DNA of 64,000 nucleotides. Origin: Streptomyces sp. HD. GTDB lineage: Bacteria; Actinomycetota; Actinomycetes; Streptomycetales; Streptomycetaceae. Shown piece after piece: positions 16,833 through 24,073 of the stretch (position 1 is the first letter of the stretch; every line of letters starts with the position of its first letter). The position numbers were made by a program, and so were the translations under genes. The DNA is taken from NCBI RefSeq assembly GCF_028369295.1, contig NZ_JAQMYP010000032.1:51747-115746 (forward strand), in the 5' to 3' direction. The notes under the pieces were generated by a model, which saw nothing but the letters and a program-made list of their open reading frames with translations, had not been told where the DNA came from and searched no databases.

Positions 16833-16946
16833 GAAGTTGAGCCGCTTGCCCATCTCCAGCCAGAACGTGCCGTATGGGTTGATGTTCGACCAGAAGAGCG
16901 CGGTCAGCCCGCGCCGCTCCTCGCCCGAACGCAACGCCGCCGCCAA
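16833..16946 (-). mobile_element. Tn3-family transposase C-terminal relic
   Basis: On the minus strand the frame encodes RRGLTALFWSNINPYGTFWL then EMGKRLNF, matching the very C-terminus of Tn3 transposases (the (I/V)NPYG and RLDL region). Only about 35 residues of a roughly 1000-residue protein remain and the normal stop is lost. It lies at the seam between the TetR-regulated catabolic block and the exporter block, consistent with acquisition or loss by Tn3-type transposition. Confidence 0.65.
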
Positions 16947-17079
16947 CGGCCTCGGTTACGCGGAGCCGCCCAGGACGTCTTCGACCGGCTCGCCGCCCTG
17001 ACATCAGGGAGCTCGTCGCATCGGATCACAGCCGGCTCCCGTCGCCCCAGAGACATCGCCTGACGCCTCGACTCCGGGC

Positions 17080-17715
17080 TCAGCCCTCTGCCCAGTGACG
17101 GTCGAGGGGCTCGTTCAAGATCTTCAGGGCCTGCTCGCGCAGCCGAACAAGGTCATCGGAGGTCGCCTGAGGTAGGGCGGCCCACCGTCGGTGGGCCGCT
17201 CGCAGTGCCGTGCCGACGGTGCCGATGGCGAGGAAAGGACGCAGGTCGGCATCGGGGTCGACGCCCTCGCGCTCCGCGAGCTTGCGGGCGAGGCGGTCCT
17301 CGATCGACACCACGCGCTGGAGGTAGGCCGCGAGCAGCGGCGGGGACTTCTCCAGCAGCCGCTGGATGCGCGTCCACAGTTCTCCGGTGCCGTCGTCGGC
17401 CTGCATCAGCTGCTCCACGACGGTACGGACCGCGTTGGCGAACGCGGTGACCGGCGGCTCGTCGGCCGGGCGGGCCTCCAGGGCGGGAAAGATGGCCTCG
17501 TCGGCCTCGGTGATCAGGGCGAGGGCGACCTCGTCCTTGGTGGCGAAGTAGCGGAAGAAGGTGCGGGGGGCGACCTCGGCGGCTTCGGCGATCTCGGCGA
17601 CGGTGGTCTCGTCGTAGCCGCGTTCCACGAAGAGGGTCACGGCGGTCGAGATGATCGCATACCGGGTGCGCAACTTCTTCCGCTCCCGCAGACCGGGCTT
17701 CGCCTCAGCCGTCAT
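17080..17715 (-). CDS. TetR-family regulator (linked to MFS exporter)
   Basis: A 211-residue TetR protein from the ATG at 17715 (MTAEAKPG). The HTH is TTVAEIAEAAEVAPRTFFRYF; the TFFRYFATKDE form is common in Streptomyces regulators of DHA2 exporters. It lies downstream of, and in the same direction as, the MFS gene, separated by a hairpin. Palindromic repeats upstream of the exporter are probable binding sites. The longer frame from 17805 would run through the hairpin and was rejected. Confidence 0.9.
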   Translation of the reverse strand: MTAEAKPGLRERKKLRTRYAIISTAVTLFVERGYDETTVAEIAEAAEVAPRTFFRYFATKDEVALALITEADEAIFPALEARPADEPPVTAFANAVRTVVEQLMQADDGTGELWTRIQRLLEKSPPLLAAYLQRVVSIEDRLARKLAEREGVDPDADLRPFLAIGTVGTALRAAHRRWAALPQATSDDLVRLREQALKILNEPLDRHWAEG

Positions 17716-17768
17716 GTCGTCCTGCCTCCGCTCTTTCCGCTGGAAGTCTGCCACAGGGCACAAGGAGA

Positions 17769-17803
17769 GGCCGGGGCCCGCCGTCCCCACGAGGGCCCCG
17801 GCC
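17769..17803. terminator. Strong hairpin between MFS exporter and tetR
   Basis: An 11-bp perfect inverted repeat, GGCCGGGGCCC and GGGCCCCGGCC with a 13-nt loop and no T run, as is usual in Streptomyces terminators. It could partly end exporter transcription before the downstream tetR. Confidence 0.6.
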
Positions 17804-17903
17804 AAGCGGGGAGCGCCAGAAGAGGACCCGCCCGGCGCCGCTCAGACCGGACGGTGCGCTCCCCGCGTCTAGGGGCGGGCCGCTGGACCCGCCTGGCAGG
17901 ACG

Positions 17904-19502
17904 TCAGATGTGCACGGCGGCGCCTTCGACCTTGCGGCCCTGCTTGGTCAGCAGACCGATCGCGGCGCCCACGAGGGCGACGACGCCGGCGACGACGAAC
18001 GCGAGATGCATGCCGTCCATGAAGGCGTGGTGCGTGATGTTCGTGATGACCTCGACGACGGGCGCCGGCGTCTTGGGGGTGACCGGGGCGACGCCGACGG
18101 AGACCGCCTCCTTGGCCTGAGCGAGCTGCTCACCGCGGAGCGGGGGCAGGTGGGCGGCCGACCAGCGCTCGGTAAAGACGTCGTTGAGCTTGGCGGTCAT
18201 CACCGCGCCCAGGACCGCGGTGCCGAGGGTACCGCCGACCTGCATGGCGGTGGACTGCAGACCGCCGGCCACACCGGCCAGCTCGACCTCGGCGTGGCCG
18301 ACGATGACCTCGGTGGCGCCGACCATGATCGGGGCCAGGCCGAGGCCCAGCATGCCGAACCACACCAGGGTGTCGTTGGCGCCCGAACCGGTGTCGAGGC
18401 CGCCGAGACCGAACAGGGCTCCGGCCGTCACGAGCATGCCGACGACGATCGGCGGCCGGGGACCGAACCGGTTGATGAGCACGCCGGCCAGCGGAGCGCC
18501 GACCACCATCAGGCCCGTCAGGGGAAGCATCCGCACGCCGGCGTCGACGGCGCTCAAGCCGTGCACGTTCTGCAGGTAGAAGGTCATGTAGAACATGGCG
18601 CCGAACAGGCAGAAGGCCAGCATCAGTATCAGTACGGTGCCCGCTGACAGGGGCAGGGAGCGGAACAGGCGCAGCGGCAGAAGCGGCTCCTTCGTGCGGC
18701 TCTCACGCAGCACGAACAGCAGGCCCACGACCAGGGTGGCGCCGAGGAAACCAAGGGTCCTGGTGTCGCCCCAGCCGTAGTCGGGGGCCTTGATCAGGGC
18801 CCACACCAGCAGGAACAGGGTGCCGGACAGCAGCACGATCCCGGGGACGTCGAAGGACTTGGAGTCCTGGTCGCGCTCGGTGTCCTTGAGGAACAGCAGA
18901 CCCATGACGACGGCGACGATGCCGACGGGCAGGTTGATGTAGAAGCAGGACTCCCAGTTGACGTGCTCGACCAGCAGACCACCGACGATCGGGCCAGCCG
19001 CGGTGGACGCGGCGACCACCGCGCCCCAGATGCCGATCGCGGAGTTCAGCTTCTCGGGCGGGAACGTGGAGCGGATGATGCCGAGCGCGGTCGGCTGGAG
19101 CATCGCGCCGAACAAGCCCTGCACCACGCGCAGGCCGATCATGACCTTGATGTCGTCGGTCAGGCCGATGCCGACGGACGAGGCGACGAAGCCGACCGCG
19201 CCGATCAGGAAGATCTTCGTGTGGCCGAAGCGGTCGCCGAGCTTGCCGACGGCGATCAGGCTGACCGCGAGGGCCAGCAGGTAGGCGTTGGTCACCCACT
19301 GGATGTCGGACAGCGAGGCGCCCAGGTCCTTCTGGATGGCCGGGCTGGCGATGGCGACGATCGTCCCGTCCAGCGCGACGAGCATCACGCCGAGCGCGAC
19401 GGCCAGCAGCGACAGCCACGGATGGCCACGCAGTCGGCGAATGCCCGTGGCGGCTGGGGCCAGCTTCTGGACGGGAGCTTCGGCAACGGTGGACTTGCTC
19501 AC
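17904..19502 (-). CDS. MFS drug-resistance exporter, DHA2 (EmrB/QacA) family, 14 TM
   Basis: A 532-residue integral membrane protein with about fourteen hydrophobic segments. DHA2 marks are visible: LVALDGTIVAIASPAIQKDL in TM1, the RFGHTKIFLIG loop, and motif C-like GPIVGG in TM5. It should export a drug or toxic metabolite by proton antiport. The GTG start is at 19502. The upstream region bears two to three TGGCA...TGCCA repeats, the likely operator of the TetR encoded at 17080-17715. Substrate cannot be told from sequence. Confidence 0.93.
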   Translation of the reverse strand: MSKSTVAEAPVQKLAPAATGIRRLRGHPWLSLLAVALGVMLVALDGTIVAIASPAIQKDLGASLSDIQWVTNAYLLALAVSLIAVGKLGDRFGHTKIFLIGAVGFVASSVGIGLTDDIKVMIGLRVVQGLFGAMLQPTALGIIRSTFPPEKLNSAIGIWGAVVAASTAAGPIVGGLLVEHVNWESCFYINLPVGIVAVVMGLLFLKDTERDQDSKSFDVPGIVLLSGTLFLLVWALIKAPDYGWGDTRTLGFLGATLVVGLLFVLRESRTKEPLLPLRLFRSLPLSAGTVLILMLAFCLFGAMFYMTFYLQNVHGLSAVDAGVRMLPLTGLMVVGAPLAGVLINRFGPRPPIVVGMLVTAGALFGLGGLDTGSGANDTLVWFGMLGLGLAPIMVGATEVIVGHAEVELAGVAGGLQSTAMQVGGTLGTAVLGAVMTAKLNDVFTERWSAAHLPPLRGEQLAQAKEAVSVGVAPVTPKTPAPVVEVITNITHHAFMDGMHLAFVVAGVVALVGAAIGLLTKQGRKVEGAAVHI

Positions 19503-19550
19503 GGTGAGGGTTCTCCTGAACTCACGGTTCGATCGGATGAGCCCAGATTA

Positions 19551-19617
19551 TGGCATCAAGTGCCATGTGGCAGTTGAGTGCCAAGTTAATTCCGAGTGAC
19601 ATATGGCACGTGGTGCC
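19551..19617. promoter_or_regulatory. Operator cluster upstream of MFS exporter
   Basis: Three related dyads: TGGCATCAAGTGCCA (19551-19565), TGGCAGTTGAGTGCCA (19568-19583) and a shorter TGGCACGTGGTGCC (19604-19617). They share TGGCA/TGCCA half-sites and lie 50-115 nt upstream of the GTG start, where a TetR repressor would block transcription. Confidence 0.65.
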
Positions 19618-19829
19618 GACAGAGGGTAGGAGGCTCGGCGACTGTCCGCGACCCGTTCCCCGAGTCCAGCCCGGCAGTTGTAGGAGCGGAGCAATCGACA
19701 CCAGGCTGGAAGGAAGGCCAGCGGGCTGGAGAGGCCGGTGCACCGAGGTGAACGCGTCGTCGCGGATGACGGCACGGCGGAACTGGGCCGGCCCCGCATG
19801 CAGGCGCCTACGACCGTGACTGCGCTCGG

Positions 19830-20110
19830 GTGGCGAGGTAGGGCGCCCAGCTGTTTCCGGGGAGCTGGGGCCCTATGGGGGTGGCTTCCCTGCTGCGCAC
19901 TCTTCGGCCCGGCGAGATGGGTGAGGTGAAGCCTTTCTGCCTCGCTCAGCTGAAGGACGCGTGCGACGGCATCGAGGATCTCCAGCGATGCATCCTGCAC
20001 ATGTCCCTGTTCCAGGCGCGTGTAGTAGGCCCATGGACACGCCCAGCCAGCTGGGCCAGTAAGCGCTTCCTGAGACTGACGGGGACATGAACCGCCGACC
20101 AGGCCTGCTC
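19830..20110 (-). pseudogene. XRE/MmyB-type helix-turn-helix regulator relic
   Basis: The minus strand holds YYTRLEQGH followed by VQDASLEILDAVARVLQLSE and AERLHLTHLAG, the hallmark of MmyB-like XRE regulators. The preceding EEVAQLAGVSMG part is split over two frames by two small insertions near 20040. No intact start or ligand-binding half is found: after about residue 60 the open frame is compositional noise. It is an inactivated regulator; its lost target may have been a neighbouring SDR or exporter, as is usual for the family. Confidence 0.6.
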
Positions 20111-20211
20111 ATACTGAAACCCATGACCCAAGAGCCCGATCCCCGCTGCGAACGCTGGCGTGGCCCTGGAGCGCGGTGCCGAGCTCGGTCCGGAGGCAGC
20201 CCCCGCAGCTG

Positions 20212-22578
20212 TTACTCCCATGCGCGCTCACGCGCGCCCAGTGCCTGTTCGGCCCAGATGATCTTGCCCGTCGGCGTGTACCGCGTGCCCCATCGCTCGG
20301 TCAGCCGGGCGACCAGGAACAGTCCGCGGCCGCCCTCGTCGTGCAGCCGGGCGCGACGCAGGTGCGGGGCCGTGGTGCTGCCGTCCGAGACCTCGCAGAT
20401 CAGCGAACGGTCCTTGACCAAGCGCAGTCGGATCGGGCCGGAGCCGTACCGGATCGCGTTCGTGACCAGTTCGCTCACGACCAGCTCCGTCGTGAACGTG
20501 GCCTCCTCCAGCCCCCACGCACTGAGCTGGTCATCAACCTGGCGCCGCGTCCCTGCCACGACAGCGGGGTCGCTGTTGAGCTCCCATTCGGCGACTTGGC
20601 CGTTGTCCAAGCCTCTGGTGCGCGCCATGAGGAGAGCGACATCATCGCTGGTCGAGCAGGAGTGAAGCGTGTCCAGCACGGCGTCACACATGCTCTCGAG
20701 CGAAGCGCTGGGGCGCCCCAGCACCGCTTTGAGCTCATCGAGACGCGCATCCACGTCCTGGTCGCGGGATTCCATCAGACCGTCGGTGAAAAGCGCGAGG
20801 ACGCTCCCATCGGGAACCGCAACTTCGGTCGCCTCGAACGGCAGGCTTCCCAGACCGAGAGGGGGGCCCACAGCGAGATCGACCACTTCGGCCTTGCCGC
20901 CGGGGCGCACGAGGACCGGAGGCGGGTGTCCGGCAGCGGCCATCGAGCACACCCCGGCGACCGGGTCGTACACGACATAAAGGCACGTGGCTCCGACGGC
21001 GCCCGGCAGCTCATCGGTGCAGGTCTCATTCGTCGCGTGGGTCACCACGTCGTCGAGGTGGGTGAGCAGCTCATCCGGCGGGAGCTCGATGTCGGCGAGC
21101 GTACGTACGGCTGTACGCAACTGCCCCATGGCGGCGGAGGCGGTGATGCCGTGGCCCACCACGTCGCCGACGACCAGTCCGACCCGGGCACCAGGAAGGG
21201 GGATCACGTCGAACCAGTCCCCTCCTACCTCCGCTCCGGGCCCCGCAGGCAGATAACGCGCCGTGGTCTCCACGGCCGAATGCGAGGTCGAGCCATGCGG
21301 CAAAAGGGTGCGCTGCAGCGCCTCTGCTATGCCGTGCTCACGGGTGAACTGGCGGGCGTTGTCCAGACAGATCGCCGCACGGGCGATCAGGTCCTCGGTG
21401 ACCGTGAGATCGTCGGCGGAAAAAGGCTCGCCCGCCGACGCGTAGCGGAGGAACAGGGCCAGGCCCAGGGTGAGACCGCGCGCACGGATCGGTACAGCGA
21501 TCAGCGAGTGGGACTCGTCCCGGGACAGGTCGGCTGCCGGTCCCGAAGTGTCACCGAACCAATGGTCAATCTCCGAGGCTCCGACACGGAGGAGTTCGGC
21601 GCGGTCAGCGGCCAAACACCGGGCGACGCGTGAGGACTCGGGATCCACCGCCTCGACCGAGGCGGCCGGTTTCCCACCGGCCTGGTCCGGAGGAGGGTCC
21701 GCACGGCGCAGCGCCACGGGGCCGGACAGGACGGGAGCCGGCAGATCTCCGTGAAATATGACCTCGCACAGATGGATGCTGACGGCGTCCGCGAAGCGTG
21801 GTACGGCAACCTTGACCACTTCCTGGGCGGTTCCCGTGACGTCCAGGCTCGCACCGATCCGGGTTCGCGCCTCGCTCATCAGCGCCAGGCGCTCCCTCGA
21901 ACCGTATTGCTGCGAGTAGTCGTATGCCGCACAGCCCACCGCGCGCACTCGGCCGTCGGAGTCCCGCAGCGGGAAGAAGTCCGCGGCCCATGCATGGGCC
22001 TTCGTCTCACCTGGGAGTTTCACGAACCTCTCTGTGGTCTCTGGTTCGCCCGTCGCGGCGACGCGGCGCACACGCCGGGCATCTTCGGCGGTAACAACCC
22101 CCGGCACCGCCTCGGTCGTGAGCCGTCCACGGACGTCCTCCTCGCTCAACCCTGTGAGCCGGCACATCGCTTCGTTGTGCCTCAGAACACGGGCCTCACC
22201 GTCAGTAATCGAAAGCGCGAGCGGGAACTGATCGAACAGCGAGGACATCAGCGCGTTGTCCGGCGCCTGCTCCTCCGCCCCGTCATCGGCCGTCACCAGG
22301 AACCCAACGCGCTGATCCTCTACCGTCAGCGCAGTGATCTGCGTCGGCGCGTCAAAGGTGTGGCCGTCTTTGTGCCGAGCTACTCCGTCGGCCGTGTACA
22401 GATCCGCCAGTTCCAGACCGATGGCTTCCTGCCGGGACCATCCCCACAGCGCCTGAGCACCGGCGCTCCAATGAGTCACCGCACCTCTGCCGTCCGTGGC
22501 GAGGACAGCACCCACTGAACGTGCTGCCGCCAGCACTTTCGGAGAGAGTCGACCGGATGCCGTGGTGTCTTCCGTCAT
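20212..22578 (-). CDS. PAS/GAF-SpoIIE phosphatase with C-terminal HATPase domain
   Basis: A 788-residue multidomain regulator of the type expanded in Streptomyces. Domains in order: a short PAS-like segment (about 20-90), PAS (about 110-220), GAF (about 240-420), SpoIIE/PP2C (about 430-640; EVGGDWFDV, GDVVGHG, LFTDGLME) and an RsbW-like HATPase_c (about 660-780; ELVTNAIRYGSG, DEGGRGLFLV). It probably dephosphorylates an anti-anti-sigma factor and may itself bind one, linking a sensed signal to sigma-factor release. It is cytoplasmic with no TM segments. It stands alone on its strand, with no sigma factor or antagonist gene beside it. Confidence 0.93.
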   Translation of the reverse strand: MTEDTTASGRLSPKVLAAARSVGAVLATDGRGAVTHWSAGAQALWGWSRQEAIGLELADLYTADGVARHKDGHTFDAPTQITALTVEDQRVGFLVTADDGAEEQAPDNALMSSLFDQFPLALSITDGEARVLRHNEAMCRLTGLSEEDVRGRLTTEAVPGVVTAEDARRVRRVAATGEPETTERFVKLPGETKAHAWAADFFPLRDSDGRVRAVGCAAYDYSQQYGSRERLALMSEARTRIGASLDVTGTAQEVVKVAVPRFADAVSIHLCEVIFHGDLPAPVLSGPVALRRADPPPDQAGGKPAASVEAVDPESSRVARCLAADRAELLRVGASEIDHWFGDTSGPAADLSRDESHSLIAVPIRARGLTLGLALFLRYASAGEPFSADDLTVTEDLIARAAICLDNARQFTREHGIAEALQRTLLPHGSTSHSAVETTARYLPAGPGAEVGGDWFDVIPLPGARVGLVVGDVVGHGITASAAMGQLRTAVRTLADIELPPDELLTHLDDVVTHATNETCTDELPGAVGATCLYVVYDPVAGVCSMAAAGHPPPVLVRPGGKAEVVDLAVGPPLGLGSLPFEATEVAVPDGSVLALFTDGLMESRDQDVDARLDELKAVLGRPSASLESMCDAVLDTLHSCSTSDDVALLMARTRGLDNGQVAEWELNSDPAVVAGTRRQVDDQLSAWGLEEATFTTELVVSELVTNAIRYGSGPIRLRLVKDRSLICEVSDGSTTAPHLRRARLHDEGGRGLFLVARLTERWGTRYTPTGKIIWAEQALGARERAWE

Positions 22579-22973
22579 AGCGCCTTGCCTGCGTCCGGGC
22601 CGCCGGGAGCGGCCACCCCCATCGTCTTCCAGGGGACTGACCCTGGCAAGGCCGGCGGCCAGGCCTGCCGACAGCTCGCGACCAGGCCGACGGCTGTGGA
22701 ATAGAGCCCTCCTGTCCGTTCAGCCCGCCGGCCGTCACTGCCTTGGGCAGGCAATCTCTTCCACTGGGCCGCTCGAGCATGCGGCCCAGCCGAACGGACA
22801 CCACGAGAAAGTGCTCACCACGCTGGCCGGCGACCTGGACCTGGAGCCCCAAGGTCCGCACCGGCAGCCAGGTTTGCCGTCCCACGCCGCGCTCGACCAG
22901 AGGCCGTTGATGGAGGTAGTCGCCGGTGAAGACGGCCCTCAGTCATTCCGGCGGGCCCCGCCGAGTCACCGGC
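22579..22973. other. Gap without assignable gene
   Basis: 395 bp between the phosphatase and the esterase. No open frame here has a recognisable family or persuasive start. The right half (22830-22960) might be decayed coding sequence, but I cannot identify it. Confidence 0.4.
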
Positions 22974-24026
22974 TCACGAACGATCCTCGATCCACTTGGC
23001 CAGCACCCCGAGTGCCTCTTGGCCGTCTGCGCCCGCGGGCCTGTTCAGGGAGCCATGTGACGCACGGGTGAGCAGATGGCGCTCACACGGCACGCCGGCC
23101 TTGGTCAACTGGCGGGCGAAGAGTTCCGCCGACGGTCGCACCGTGTCGTTCTCACAGTCCAGGAAGAAGGTGGGGGGATGGCCGGCGAGCGGGTCTCCCA
23201 GCCCGGCGAAGGCCGCCGGGTCATTCATGTGGTCCGGGCCGGCGTAGTGGAGGTTCATCTCCACCAGCCACTGCGGTTCGAAGCATGTCCCGTTGGTGGC
23301 CTCCCGTATGGCGGCCAGCTCTGCGGGGTCCCAGTCGGGGATTCCGCTGTGGAGGGAGGCGTAGGCGAGGATCAGTGTGCGCGGCGGCGGCTTCTTGTGG
23401 TCGAGGAGATACCGGGTGGCGGAGGCGACCAGGTTGCCGCCGGCGCTCGCGCCACCGAGGTGGAGCGCGTCGGCCGTGGTGCCAAGGGCGTCGGTGCTGT
23501 TCTCGACAGCCCAGTGCCAGCCTGCCAGGACGTCGTCGCGGGGCACCGGATAGCGCACACCGTGCAGGGCCTTGCGGTAGTCGAGGGCGAGCACCGCAAC
23601 GCCCCGGGCGGCGAGGGCGAGGCCCACCCCGTGGGACTCGTGCATGTCGAGGCTGCCGCTGACGTAGGCGCCGCCGTGGACCCAGACCAGTGCCGAAACG
23701 ACCGGCTTGTCCGGATGGCGATACACCCGGGCCGGTACCCCTGCCGGCCCGAGGCGCAGGTGGCGAACCGTCACCGTTGCCAGCTCCGGAAAGCGTGCGA
23801 CCAGATCGATCGGATTGTGCTGGTCCATGACGCGGTCTGCGGCTGGTCCCAGCCCTTCCAGGAGGGCCACGAACTCGCCGAAGGGCGGTAGCGCGGACTT
23901 TCCGCCCTGCGCCCCGCGTCGCAGGACGGCCCCCAGCACCGGCGCGGGGAGTCTGCGCAGGACGTGTCCGGCGAGCTTCATGCGCAGCCGCTGCGAACGG
24001 CTGCTCGTACCAACGGGTGTGGACAC
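22974..24026 (-). CDS. Alpha/beta hydrolase, hormone-sensitive-lipase type
   Basis: A 350-residue HSL-family esterase: oxyanion VHGGAYVSG, nucleophile GASAGGN, acid in DCENDT and His in RASHGSL. The GTG start is at 24026. An N-terminal cap (about 1-100) precedes the core. It is probably an intracellular ester hydrolase, possibly deacylating an imported glycoside. It follows the rhamnosidase gene with 47 nt between them and may share its transcript. Confidence 0.88.
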   Translation of the reverse strand: MSTPVGTSSRSQRLRMKLAGHVLRRLPAPVLGAVLRRGAQGGKSALPPFGEFVALLEGLGPAADRVMDQHNPIDLVARFPELATVTVRHLRLGPAGVPARVYRHPDKPVVSALVWVHGGAYVSGSLDMHESHGVGLALAARGVAVLALDYRKALHGVRYPVPRDDVLAGWHWAVENSTDALGTTADALHLGGASAGGNLVASATRYLLDHKKPPPRTLILAYASLHSGIPDWDPAELAAIREATNGTCFEPQWLVEMNLHYAGPDHMNDPAAFAGLGDPLAGHPPTFFLDCENDTVRPSAELFARQLTKAGVPCERHLLTRASHGSLNRPAGADGQEALGVLAKWIEDRS

Positions 24027-24073
24027 GCGTACTCCTCAGAGGTGATGCGGGTGGGCGTCGGCAGGGGTGGCAC

